64,000 nucleotides of DNA from Acanthosepion lycidas (Eukaryota > Mollusca > Cephalopoda > Sepiida > Sepiidae): the NCBI GenBank assembly GCA_963932145.1, contig OZ010571.1, positions 152,012,937-152,076,936 of the forward strand, written 5' to 3'. The translations under genes and the position numbers were made by a program. How positions within the stretch are numbered: the first letter of the stretch is position 1; each line of letters begins with the position of its first letter. This document shows, one piece after another, positions 30,590-40,599 of the stretch. The notes below the pieces were generated by a model. The model worked only from the letters and a program-made list of their open reading frames with translations, had not been told where the DNA came from and did no database searches.

Positions 30590-31355
30590 ATCATTCACGC
30601 TCGTTGATTGTTTCTCTGTAACCCATTGTAACTTTCTTTTCTTATGTTGTAATATTCGTACGGTCTTCTTATTTTTATTTTATTTTTTACATTTTTTTTT
30701 GTTTATTTTGGCGTTTCATTTGGCCGATTTTTCCAACTCTGGCCGAGATATTGACTTCTGCTTCCGTTCGTTTATTTTTCATTTATTTTACTTTTTCTAT
30801 TGTCACATCTTGTCTTTTTTATTTTCTGTCCTGACACATTCACACATCTTCCGTGAATATCTTTCCAATTCTCTTTATCCTTTCACAAAATTTGGACACA
30901 GTAGGAACAACCAACATTATTAGCCACATTTCAGTTGAATTTCCATCTCGAAAGAGTTTTATAATCAATTTCATTGCTTCAATTGCAAAACTCACTTGTT
31001 GGAGCCATGTTTCCATTTTAATTACCAAGTTCAACGGTTCGTTAGGTCGGCAAACCCTCTTCTTTAACTAGAAACTAATTTGCATACTTAGACTTGTGCT
31101 GATGTTTGTTTTCAAATTTCAGATTTTTTCCATTTTTTTTTTTTTTTTACATTAGCATTTAATCAATTTTTTCACGGAACCAGGATGTTCGGTTGTGAAT
31201 TTAAATTTTCTTGTGTCGAATTTGTAATTTGAGTATTTGCTGCAAAGTAAGAACAAAACAATAACTGTTTTAATATCCTTTAAATATAGGGATTCCATAA
31301 TTTTCTCAAAGATTACCATATGTGTATCCGCATATAGACGCATACAATCAAACTA
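30590..31355. other. No recognisable feature
   Basis: T-rich plus strand (30660-30830), no gene; T tract at 31131-31148. Confidence 0.45.
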
Positions 31356-31361
31356 TTCTAT

Positions 31362-31367
31362 ACACAC

Positions 31368-31437
<70 letters not shown>
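31362..31437. repeat. (CA)n-(TA)n compound microsatellite
   Basis: CA units at 31362-31380 followed by TA units to 31437. Confidence 0.95.
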
Positions 31438-31439
<2 letters not shown>

Positions 31440-31440
<1 letters not shown>

Positions 31441-31995
31441 TGTATGTGCATTCTTTTAGAAAGAATCTTTAAGTATACAAGTACGAAAGAAATGCCTAAA
31501 AACTTTTTGTTGTTAATAAAAGAATAAACCCAGACGACATGCATTTAACGGATGTCAGAATTCGTTGAAAAATACACACCTACCCTCCCTAAACTTAACT
31601 TCTTTCGAAAGTAACTCATAATTGATACAACAATAGTTAATAAAAATGCACACGCTACCGCCCCTGTCTGAATGATTAGATTACTCTGTATCCTTGGAAA
31701 CAGGAAATTATGAATTTATGTGTGCGTTTAAAAATCAGTACATTTAAAAATAAGTTTTTCCAAAATTCGCTTGAAGATGAAAAAGAACTAATGCTTTTAA
31801 TTTAATTATTTAATTAAATTTGAAATTTTTAGTTTCAGTTTTTGAAGCATGGTTATTACTGTGTAGCGAAAAACGATATTTTAAATCAGTTAATTTGTAA
31901 TATTTATGCTCTGTTAATTTACACTGAGCACTGTTTTGTAAAAAAATATCGGATTATATATCACCGGATTATATATCATACTGTTCTTACTTTTT
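31440..31995. other. No recognisable feature
   Basis: AT-rich; a local duplication CGGATTATATATCA near 31950-31978. Confidence 0.4.
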
Positions 31996-31998
31996 ATT

Positions 31999-32009
31999 CA
32001 CACACACAC

Positions 32010-32082
<73 letters not shown>
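31999..32082. repeat. (CA)n-(TA)n compound microsatellite
   Basis: CA units to 32010, then TA units 32012-32082. Confidence 0.95.
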
Positions 32083-32083
<1 letters not shown>

Positions 32084-32323
32084 CAGTTGTTACAGTTAAA
32101 TTTCTAATTCCGACACGAGCTCAGTCTATACCGAGGTTGTATAACTCTGACGAAGTTTTCGTCGGATGAAATAAGCTTATTTCCCATATGAGGTAATCTG
32201 GAATTTTATTGTATACTAATTATTTGTTTTGTAATAATAAATACATTGAGCTCTTTTTATGGATCAGTTGTAATATTTTATATTTCTAGGATCCACTTGG
32301 ATTATATACCAACGGATTATTAC

Positions 32324-32326
<3 letters not shown>

Positions 32327-32368
<42 letters not shown>
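32327..32368. repeat. (TA)n microsatellite
   Basis: About 21 TA units. Confidence 0.95.
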
Positions 32369-32371
<3 letters not shown>

Positions 32372-32387
32372 AATACAAGTAAGGATT

Positions 32388-32552
32388 ATGGCGTCATTCA
32401 ACAACTTAAACAAGGAGACCGCCTATAAGACTTGGAGGAGATTTCAAAGTCGTCTGGAGGCTGTGGCTAAAGCCAATGGCGATTTTATTATTAAATTTAC
32501 TCTTTCGTATTTCAAGATATTTTTGTATAATTTTGGTAAATATATCTGTTAA
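32388..32552 (+). CDS. Small unassigned ORF, 54 codons
   Basis: ATG at 32388 (TTATGG context, purine at neither -3 nor ideal, G at +4) opens a frame starting MASFNNLNKETAYKTWRRFQ, SRLEAVAKANGDF, then hydrophobic residues to the TAA at 32550. The first 33 residues are polar, look like ordinary protein and have no low-complexity bias, unlike most frames nearby. It follows a (TA)n tract, and a hairpin-bearing repeat lies upstream. It may be the N-terminus of a mobile element protein. I do not recognise it and it could be chance. Confidence 0.25.
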   Translation: MASFNNLNKETAYKTWRRFQSRLEAVAKANGDFIIKFTLSYFKIFLYNFGKYIC

Positions 32553-32607
32553 AATGAGATGTCACTGTTTTCATTTTTGCGTAATTTAGACGACAGTTTA
32601 TGCCTCG

Positions 32608-32611
<4 letters not shown>

Positions 32612-32672
<61 letters not shown>
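32612..32672. repeat. (TA)n microsatellite
   Basis: About 30 TA units, directly bordering the foldback that follows. Confidence 0.95.
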
Positions 32673-32676
<4 letters not shown>

Positions 32677-33012
32677 TTTATTCGAAAATTATAACATAAA
32701 TATGTTATAAAATCACTACAAAAATAGCCATTTTGTTTTAACACTTCTGGTGTTTTCTCAAGGGATGGTGTTGAATGTAGAATAAAGGGTTTTAAAAGGT
32801 TCAAAACAATCAAACACCCCCTCGCTAAGGGGAAACACAGTTACATAAGCAGGAATGACCATCAAAATACAAGTATACGAGAATTCAAAAAACTTGACAA
32901 CGAACTAAGGTTATATTCTACATTCAACATCATCACTTGATAAGATACCAGAAGTCTTGAAACAAAATGCCTAGTGATTTTATAACATATTTATATTTTC
33001 GAATAAATAATT
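32673..33012. repeat. Foldback with ~100-bp arms
   Basis: The left arm (ATTATTTATTCGAAAATTAT, AACATAAATATGTTATAAAA, then GGTGTTGAATGTAGAATAAA near 32768) is matched in reverse complement on the right. There TTCTACATTCAACATCATCA starts near 32914 and ATAACATATTTATATTTTCG, AATAAATAATT end it. The ~120-bp loop has an open reading (KGKHSYISRNDHQNTSIREF) that I cannot place. Confidence 0.8.
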
Positions 33013-33101
33013 ATATTTGCTCTACTCTGTATTGAGCACTCTTTTAAGAATAGTATTTGTTGGTTATTGGAATTTATTCCGTATACACCAATCCTATACT
33101 T

Positions 33102-33103
<2 letters not shown>

Positions 33104-33150
<47 letters not shown>
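33104..33150. repeat. (TA)n microsatellite, left of MITE
   Basis: TA units interrupted at 33151 by a mariner-type MITE and resumed at 33225. Confidence 0.95.
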
Positions 33151-33153
<3 letters not shown>

Positions 33154-33221
33154 TGGCCATAACTTCGTGTGCACTTTAAACAATTCATAACTTTAAAGTG
33201 CACACAACTTTTATGGACACG

Positions 33222-33224
<3 letters not shown>
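33151..33224. mobile_element. ~74-bp mariner-type MITE in (TA)n
   Basis: GTGGCCATAACTTCGTGTGC and the inverted CAGCGTGTCCATAAAAGTTG are degenerate forms of the ends of the 2946-3313 element (CAGGGTGTCCATAAAG, GTGCACTTTAAA). The interior is reduced to CAATTCATAAC. It probably inserted into the TA tract, using TA as its target. Confidence 0.75.

Positions 33225-33278
<54 letters not shown>
33225..33278. repeat. (TA)n microsatellite, right of MITE
   Basis: Continuation of the 33104 tract. Confidence 0.95.
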
Positions 33279-33279
<1 letters not shown>

Positions 33280-33840
33280 TTGAATGAACTGGGCTTGTAA
33301 TCTTTTAATATATTGACATTAATTGCTTTTCTGACAAGAATGGCAGTAGGTATATATATTTTATTTCGTTTTTTCTAGTGCAAATTCTTTTGCAGTGTCT
33401 AATCTGTTACCATTTTAAATTGACTACAAATCACTGTAGACAACTAGAATCCAATTACGAAATACAAGTGTGTTAGTCATTGATAGAGTGTAAGCAAATC
33501 TTAAGAATCACCATGTCATCGTTTCCTTGTCATATTTATGACAACATTAATTAGCTGACAATACTTTCCAATCATGTTTCTTTTTTTAGGATTTTCAGAG
33601 CACACTACACCAACAATCAATATTACGATACGGTGGCTTATTTGAAAATGACCTAGATTCTTCCACCTGCTGTCTCAGATTCAAGCCATATCGATGCGAT
33701 AAACATCTGCTGCCATGTTTTGATATTGATTAACCTCAATAATGAAATTAAAGAAGGGCGTCAAAATTAAGAGAACTTCAATTGATATACGATAACTTAT
33801 GACATGTTTTAATACACCGTTAAGGCCGATATAACTTTCG
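33280..33840. other. No recognisable feature
   Basis: 33395-33475 resembles 29000-29060 in inverted orientation (AATTGACTACAAATCACT and ATTACGAAATACAAGT), so an old dispersed repeat may lie here. No gene. Confidence 0.4.
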
Positions 33841-33844
33841 GGCT

Positions 33845-34020
33845 TTTTCATGTCGGTAGTCTGATGGATATTTGTGCGAAAAAGGGAATCTGTGAGTTGA
33901 GTTCAAATTTCGGCCTAGTCTGGTGCATTTACTTTCGCACAAATATCCTCAGAAAGTCATGACTATATTTCCTCATCTCCACCCCCCACCTAGATATGGT
34001 TTAAAGAGTTTAGTAGACTC
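33845..34020 (+). mobile_element. tRNA-derived SINE fragment, D-like
   Basis: TCGGTAGTCTGATGGATATT with the B-box-like TTGAGTTCAAATTTCGGCC, then a body to CTAGATATGGTTTAAAGAG that parallels the end of other D copies (TATGGGTTAAATAG). Confidence 0.6.
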
Positions 34021-34129
34021 AGATCTTTATCCTTGTCTAAAAGAAAAAATTTAAAACCTTGGGTTCTGCAACGGAAAGCCATTCCACTGTTGTTCCCAAG
34101 AATGCATGAAAATTCACGAATAATAAACA

Positions 34130-34790
34130 TGTTATATACCGTACCTATGAACACTAATGGTTATGTCCCAATCCTTATAAATACGTTGGACACTATTGTA
34201 AGTGAGGGTAATATGGTGTCTATATAGTCCACCACTAGCAGTGGTTTACCTACTTGACGCCGCTGGCGAGTATTGTATTTTGTTGATGCTATAAAGATTA
34301 CCATTTCATTTCCAAACTCCGTTTTGGTTATTTCTCATTCAGTAACCTTTTCTAGGTTACAACATATATGAATACTACCTTATGAAAAATGAGATGTAGT
34401 AGAGTGGGGGCCGTATCATAAATCATGTGGAGGGGAGACTGTATTGTAAATTCGAGGGGGACACAAAACCCTTTCGCCAGCCCTGCACTGCCATTTCAGA
34501 TTTGTGTATGGATTGATAGCAGTAATATAATTTCAAGAGATAGAGATATAATGCAGTAAAATGCGATAAAATATTTTAATTAAACATTTTCTAATTTTGA
34601 CAAAATCAGGATAAAATTTTGGCAACAACGTTTAATTTGGTTAACGGTTCCGTGTTGCTCTCTTCAACTAACTGAATCGACATTTATTTAAAATACCTGA
34701 CTACAATGTTATAAAGGTTACTATTTCATTTCCAACATCCATTTTGGTTATTCCTCAGTTAATAACCCTTTCTAGGTTGAAATAAAAGAA
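34130..34790. repeat. Dispersed repeat L, copy 1, with direct terminal repeats
   Basis: Matches 52485-53290 through CCACCACTAGCAGTGGTTTA, GGGGGCCGTATCATA, GACACAAAACCCTTTCGCC and AGGATAAAATTTTGGCAAC. Within this copy ~85 bp (ACCATTTCATTTCCAAACTC to CCTTTTCTAGGTT, 34290-34360) recurs at about 34711-34780, a direct repeat flanking ~350 bp. No coding frame. Confidence 0.8.
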
Positions 34791-34971
34791 AAACAATCCA
34801 GCATTTTTTGTTTTATTTTTAATATTGGCCTGTATAAAAAATCAACTATTCTTGAAATCGAAATTTTATGTACGCCAGCACGCCAATCTAACACAATGGC
34901 GTCATTGATAATACACACTAATGAATGTGTATTCAGGTATATCAGTCTAACATAATAATAGTAATCACAAC

Positions 34972-35295
34972 ATATGCCGTCCTGTACGATTTTCGAAGTA
35001 AAGCATCGTCCAGCCTGGTCACTTCCTATCCGCTTAGAATACCAGATGCTGTAAGCTTGGATGTGCAGGTGGTGTAATATATAATTGCTCAGAATTTTAA
35101 TCAAAGAGCCGAGTTCCAATCCCCGTTGGGTTCGTTCTATTCATTTACGTACAAATACGTTTGAGAAACGTATGAAACCATCTCTTTCTCCCACCTTAAT
35201 TAGTAAGACTTGTATCTCTAGACCATTATTATCTACAAAAAAATTCTTGCAATCAAAAAATATTCTCTGGCTTTAAATAACCTTCAAATAGTTGA
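34972..35295 (+). mobile_element. 5S-tRNA chimeric SINE (copy S3)
   Basis: 5S-like part ATTTTCGAAGTAAAGCATCG, CAGCCTGGTCAC, GATGCTGTAAGCTTGGATG. tRNA-like part GCAGGTGGTGTAATATATAA with B-box CGAGTTCCAATCCCCG. Body TTTGAGAAACGTATGAAACC and tail CTGGCTTTAAATAACCTTCA, GTTGATAATCACTAAAAATA. An uninterrupted, nearly full-length copy that defines the family's ~320-bp layout; the 5S Box C region is damaged. Confidence 0.8.
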
Positions 35296-35519
35296 TAATC
35301 ACTAAAAATACTGATTAACTACCCGGGCATATCTTTTAGATTTATTTACGTTCTCTTGAATATAAGTGTATAAAAACTACCGTAGACACAAAATGAAGGA
35401 TTAGTTTATATATTGATTTTAATATAGAATTGGTCACCCGCTTTATATCCACATTATAATTTTGTTTTTATTAAATTCTGTTTAGGCGTGAATCCGCCTT
35501 TCTTTAACAATCTATGGGG

Positions 35520-35640
35520 GAATTAGTAAGTCTTGCCATTTTTATATAAAAAAAAATCTTGCGCTTTAAAAATATTTTCTGGCTGTAAATAATCTGCAAA
35601 GGGCTGAAAAGTCGTAGAAAACGAATGAATCAATCAATGG
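35520..35640 (+). mobile_element. 5S-tRNA SINE tail fragment
   Basis: TTAGTAAGTCTTGCCATTTT, CTGGCTGTAAATAATCTGCA, then GAAAAGTCGTAGAAAACG and AATCAATCAATGG match the 3' end of copies S1 and S3. Head missing. Confidence 0.65.
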
Positions 35641-35644
35641 TAAC

Positions 35645-36105
35645 AAGACAAGCGCTTCTTAAGAAGAAACACAAAATTAAACGGCTTAAATTTTCCAGAA
35701 CGCAGAGAAAATGGAATAAGTTCAAGGGAGAAAATATTTCCAATTTTAACTGCCTATAATCAAATGCAGTGAGTGAGGAGAACGAAAGCAAAGTGATATT
35801 AACCACAGTGTGTTATCTGATCTATTTATCAAGATGGAGGCGGTGATATCATCCACGTTTGCTTCTCAGCTGAAGGTGTTGCAGATATTTACTTGATAAT
35901 GTGTGCCTAACGGAAAAAAAAAGGTATAACCAGATCCAAATAGTCTTCCATGATTAGCGTAGGCTTTTATGATTAAGATAACGATACAAACCACAGTTTT
36001 AATCCGTGTTGAATTTACTTGAGAAAAAAAAAAGGGTGAAATTAAAGAGCATTGAGAAGCAGAGTAGATAAATCACGTGAAAGACAGGAGTTACATCCCT
36101 TTTTT
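35645..36105. other. No recognisable feature
   Basis: AT-rich linker DNA. Confidence 0.4.
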
Positions 36106-36107
36106 AA

Positions 36108-36300
36108 AATCATTTCACTCCAAGCAAGGCGACAATGTTACTAGACTGCAGGCGGTTACAGGGAGTGAAAGTGAAAGTGAAGACTGAGAATGAGGACGAT
36201 TGAGGAAAGGACAAAAAAGAAAAGTATTCAAGAAAACAGAAGAAAGTGATTGACGTTACATTTAAATTTTTGAAAATTGTAATTACCAGAGAAGGGAGTA
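36108..36300 (-). pseudogene. CR1/Rex1-like LINE 3' end (copy A6)
   Basis: CATTTCACTCCAAGCAAGGC, GGCGGTTACAGGGAGTGAAA and TGATTGACGTTACATTTAAA parallel the 3' end of copy A2 at 7640-7800. Only the last ~60 codons and the 3' UTR remain. Confidence 0.7.
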
Positions 36301-36324
36301 CCACAGATGGGAAGTACAAGAAAG

Positions 36325-37220
36325 GAAATGTATCTGTCTATATTTCTAAGATGAGATATTATGTACAATATTTACATTATTGGGACTATTGTCCTCATCT
36401 TTGTTGCCATATTTATTACAACGTTTCGGCCTTTCAGTATCTGTCTATATTTCTGGGATGAGGTATTATGTACATTATTTACATTATTCGGACTATTGTC
36501 CTCATCTTTGTAGCCATATTTGTTACAACGTTTCGGCCTTTCAGTATCGGTCTATATTTCTGAAATGAGGTATTATATACACTATTTACATTATTTGGAC
36601 TATTGTCCTCATCTTTGTTGCCATATTTATTACAACGTTTCGGCCTTTCAGTATCTGTCTATATTTCTGAGATGAGGTATTATGTACACTATATTATTCG
36701 GACTAGTGTCCTCATCTTTGTCGCCATATTTATCACGTTTCGGCCCTTCAGTATCTGTCTATATTTCTGAGATGAGGTATTATGTACACTATTTACATTA
36801 TTCGGACTATTGTCCTCATCTTTGTCGCCATATTTATTACAACGTTTCGGCCGTTCAGTATCTGTCTATATTTCTAAGATGAGGTATTATATACACTATT
36901 TATATTATTCGGACTATTGTCCTCATCTTTGTCGCCATATTTATTACATTTCGGCCGTTGTACGCTCCGGCCTTCTTCAGGTCGTTGGAATGTCGAACTG
37001 AACCCTTTATTTCGCTCACTGGAGTAGACTGTTCTAGTTCCACGTGCTATGTTTTTAATGGACATCAGTTATAAGTTATCTCCTGTTAATTCCCCTCTCC
37101 AAGTTCTCCACTGCCTTAACCGGGTATTGAACTCACACTAATCCTATGTGTCCTTGAGTACACATGGAACAGTGGATAAAGGCGTTAGTTAGATCCAGTG
37201 ACAGGACCCAAAGAGTGATG
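36325..37220 (-). mobile_element. Hairpin-tail SINE F with six tandem tails (copy F3)
   Basis: Starts of the unit GTATCTGTCTATATTTCT are at 36330, 36437, 36544, 36651, 36751 and 36858: a period of 107 bp, with one 100-bp unit. On the minus strand each unit has GATGAGGACAATAGTCCGAA, CCTCATCTCAGAAATATAG, CTGAAAGGCCGAAACG and TTGTAATAAATATGGC. The last unit runs into the full junction CCTGAAGAAGGCCGGAGCGT, ACAACGGCCG and then the SINE body (to about 37110). After it lies a piece of tRNA head in minus and then a head in plus orientation (37155-37218). Confidence 0.85.
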
Positions 37221-37224
37221 ATTT

Positions 37225-37598
37225 AAGAGTAAAAAATGGGAACATTAAATATTAAACTAATTTATATTTTTTTCGTTAACTTTTGTGATGTCAAAGAACA
37301 CCCGTTGTCACTCTTGTAATACTCGTTGTAGTAGAGACTTTGTAATCGCAGATACAGCTATAGTACGCCGTTGAACAATACTGGTGTCAGACGCCTTTCA
37401 GAAGCACACGCACTAATTGTACTTGCTCGATAATTCTCGCTCGAATAGTAATCCGTATAGTGACCCGAATAGAGAAATAGTATAGTGAATAGAGTAGAGA
37501 ATAGCGGTCCGTATAGTAGTAGAGGATAGATTAGAAATAACGATCCGTATAGTATAGAGGATAGAAGAGAAATAGCGATCAATCTAGACGTCACGCGA
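37225..37598. repeat. Weak tandem region rich in CCGTATAGT phrases
   Basis: 37435-37585 repeats AATCCGTATAGTG, CGGTCCGTATAGTAG and CGATCCGTATAGTATAG with AGAGAAATAG in between, a degenerate ~50-bp repetition. 37225-37430 shows nothing. Confidence 0.55.
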
Positions 37599-37599
37599 C

Positions 37600-37905
37600 T
37601 CCCTATATATGCGTTTCTTCTATGGCCATGTGGTTTACTTAATTCAATAATGGGATCGCCTGTGTTTGCTCACTGGCGATCTATGTTCAAATTCAAGTGT
37701 CGGCGTCGATGCTTTATTCTCACATAACCCTTTCTCATAGAATAAATGTTGCTAGTCTATCGCTATTCTGTCGCTGTTTTCATGGTAAGTGTTCGAACGA
37801 GCAGTATGCCATAGTTTCACCAGTTCAGACCTTCACAGCTAAAAGCCTCCATACCACTTTATTGCTATATGATATTTACCTTTCAGAAGTTTTTTCCCCG
37901 GTTCA
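37600..37905 (+). pseudogene. LINE C-terminal fragment (copy A5)
   Basis: Close to 13620-13870 (GATCGCCTGTGTTTGCTCAC, GTAAGTGTTCGAACGAGCAG). Frame: NVASLSLFCRCFHGKCSNEQ then PVQTFTAKSLHTTLL, equivalent to the FLCLFYKYFHGN region of copy A2. Truncated at both sides. Confidence 0.75.
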
Positions 37906-38060
37906 TTTACTGTGACCTTATTTAACTGACTGCAGTTAAATTTCGCTTTTTACTAAATGTCTTCTGTTAACTCGGTAAAAAGAAATAATCTGCTTTTTTA
38001 TTTGCCTAAAATTTCAGCAAATCATTAAGGGCATGTGCAATTTACCTTCCATGCTCGACA

Positions 38061-39683
38061 ATTCTTCTATATACCAATTAGAATTCATCTATATACCAAT
38101 TCTTCTATATACCAATTAGAATTCTTCTATATACCAATGCTTCTATATACCAATTAAAATTCTTCTATATACCAATTAAAATTCTGCTATATAGCAATCA
38201 AAATTCTTCTATATACCAATTATTCTATATAGCAATTAGAATTATTCTATATACCAATTAAAATTCTGCTATATGCCAATTAAAATTCTGCTATACACCA
38301 ATTCTTCTATATGCAAATCCTCTTATATACCAATTAGAATTCATCTATATACCAATTCTTCTATGTACTAATTAGAATTCTTCTATATACCAATTAGAAT
38401 TCTTCTATATATCAATTAGAATTCTTCTATATATCAATTCTTCTATGTACCAATTAGAATTCTTCTATATGCCAATTCATCTATATACCAATTAGAATTC
38501 TTCTATATACCAATTCTTCTATATACCAATTAGAATTCTTCTATATACCAATTGGAATTCTTCTATATACCAATTCTTCTATATACCAATTAGAATTCTT
38601 CTACATACCTATTAGAATTCTTCTATATACCAATAAGAATTCTTCTATATACTAATTCTTCTATATACCAATTAGAATTCTTCTATATACCAATTCTTGT
38701 ATATACCAATTAGAATTTTTCTATATACAAATTCTTTTATATACCAATTCTTCTATTTACCAATTAGAATTCTTCTATATACCAATTCTTGTATATAGCA
38801 ATTAGAATTCGTCTATATACGAATCAAAATTCTTCTATATTCCAATTCTTCTATATACCAATTATAATTCTTCTATATACCAATTCTTCTATATACCAAT
38901 TATAATTCTTCTATTTACCAATTAGAATTCTTCTATATACCAATTCTTCTATATACCAATTAGAATTCTTCTATATACCAATTCTTCTATATGGCAAATA
39001 GAATTCTTGTATATACCAATTCTTCTATATACTAATTAGAATTCTTCTATATACCAATTCTTCTATATACCTATTAGAATTCTTCTATATACCAATTCTT
39101 CTATAAACCAATTAGAATTATTCTATATACCAATTAGAATTCTTCTATATACCAAGAATTCTTCTATATACCAATTCTTCTATATATCAATTTCTATTCT
39201 TCTATTTACTAATTCTTCTATATACCAATTAGAATTCTTCTATATACCAATTCTTGTATATACCAATTAGAATTCTTCTATATACCAATTAGAATTCTTC
39301 TATATACCAATTCTTGTATATAACAATTAGAATTCTTCTATATAACAATTAGAATTATTCTATATACTAATTCTTCTATATACCAATTAGAATTATTCTA
39401 TATACCAATTCTTCTATATACCCATTAGAATTCTTCTATATACCAATTCTTCTATATACCAATTAGAATTCTTCTATATACCAATTCTTCTATATACCAA
39501 TTAGAATTCTACTATATACCAATTCTTCTATATACCAATTAGAATTCTTCTATATACCAATTAGAATTCTTCTATATACCAATTAGATTTCTTCTATATA
39601 CCAATTCTTCTATATACCAATTAGAATTCTTCAATATTCCAATTCTTCTATATACCAATTCTTCTATATACCAATTAGAATTC
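38061..39683. repeat. 1.6-kb satellite of 22-bp and 16-bp units
   Basis: The whole block is built from TTCTTCTATATACCAAT (16-bp step) and the same with an added TAGAAT (22-bp step). They often alternate to give a 38-bp higher-order unit, especially after about 38900. AGAATTCT (an EcoRI site) is formed at most long-unit joints. Copies differ by single substitutions (GTATATAC, TACTAAT, TATTTACC). No open frame, no spacer of CRISPR type. Edges are sharp. Confidence 0.97.
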
Positions 39684-39734
39684 ACCCCTTTTAAATCTCC
39701 TTCACTTAAAAAAAATATTTTATGATAGAAAAAT

Positions 39735-40030
39735 AATTATTTATATTTGGACTATTGTTCTGATCACAATGTATCGGCCGTTGTGTCCTCTGGTCTTCTT
39801 CATGTGTATATCGATCTGGATAATCTATAGGGTATTCTGAACTGGACCCTTATTTAATCTACTGTAGTAAACTCCGACCTACACTGTGGAAGTTTAGGTT
39901 TTTTTTTTTTTTATAGTACTGTTCAGTTATTGCATGCACGTTTTCACTAATCTCAGTACACACCGTCCGACCCAGGGATTGAACCCAGTATCCCTATGTA
40001 AATCTAAATAAAAAATCTTTATCCAGAAGT
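39735..40030 (-). mobile_element. SINE F, diverged copy (F4)
   Basis: Minus strand: B-box GGGTTCAATCCCTGGGTC near 39990, body TACTGAACAG, then ATGAAGAAGACCAGAGGACA, CAACGGCCGATACATTG and AGAACAATAGTCCAAATATA. The usual CTGAAGAAGGCC is altered here (CATGAAGAAGACC). A T tract interrupts at 39899-39912. Confidence 0.65.
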
Positions 40031-40204
40031 TCAAATCTTGATTGTTTGATCAATTTTTTTACGTCTCATCAATCATTTGCGTATTTTACGTCTCATCTTT
40101 TGCATTTTTTACGTCTCATCAACCATTTGCATGTTATTTAAATATTTGTGGGTTGTAAGATTTCTTTTATATAATAATGATTTACTTATACATGTTCGAC
40201 TATT

Positions 40205-40330
40205 TAACTCATAGCTGGAGAGAGAAGATATGGATTCATACCTTTCCCAAAGGTATTTGTGCATAAGCGAATATAACGAACCCAACTGGAATTCGAACTC
40301 GGCACTCCGATTTCCAACTGTCCGCCGTTA
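40205..40330 (-). mobile_element. tRNA-derived SINE D
   Basis: Minus strand: GCCGAGTTCGAATTCCAGTT (B-box), GGGTTCGTTATATTCG, TTTGGGAAAGGTATGAATCC, then AGCTATGAGTTAAATAG. The A-box region has diverged. Confidence 0.7.
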
Positions 40331-40439
40331 TGTATTAAGACCTACAGGTTTCAATCGCTCGAAGCAATTTTCAACCGGTGACCGGAGGAATCGGGTGTAT
40401 ATAGCTGACAGTTTAGTTATTTCTAAAAAGAGAATTGGA

Positions 40440-40595
40440 ACTTGGATCTCCAATTAACAATTCTAAGTCAGTATCCATTACAGTAACCGCCCATACAAGC
40501 TTATAAGCGGTCACCCATCTAGGTACTGACAAAGCTCGACATTGCTTAACTTCGATGAGAACCGGTGTTTCAATGTCATATTGTCGTAAACCCGT
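40440..40595 (-). mobile_element. 5S-tRNA SINE head (copy S2)
   Basis: Minus strand: TTGAAACACCGGTTCTCATC, GAAGTTAAGCAATGTCGAGC, ACCTAGATGGGTGACCGCTT, ATAAGCTTGTATGGGCGGTT, then ACTGTAATGGATACTG, the start of the tRNA-like part. The 5S Box C (GGGTGACCGC) is intact here. The rest of the SINE is truncated. Confidence 0.8.
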
Positions 40596-40599
40596 AAAA

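Noticed and set aside
36930..36985. Confident call of an active hammerhead ribozyme
   Set aside because: CUGAAGA and GAAAC with helix II are present, but helix III and the cleavage triplet could not be drawn, so it is kept only as a finding.
36246..37001. Repeated YLSIFL/YYVHYLHYSDYCPHL open frames
   Set aside because: Translation of the 107-bp tandem tail of SINE F; the frame changes from unit to unit.
38061..39683. CRISPR array
   Set aside because: No unique spacers; the whole block is two unit sizes of one satellite, in a eukaryotic setting.
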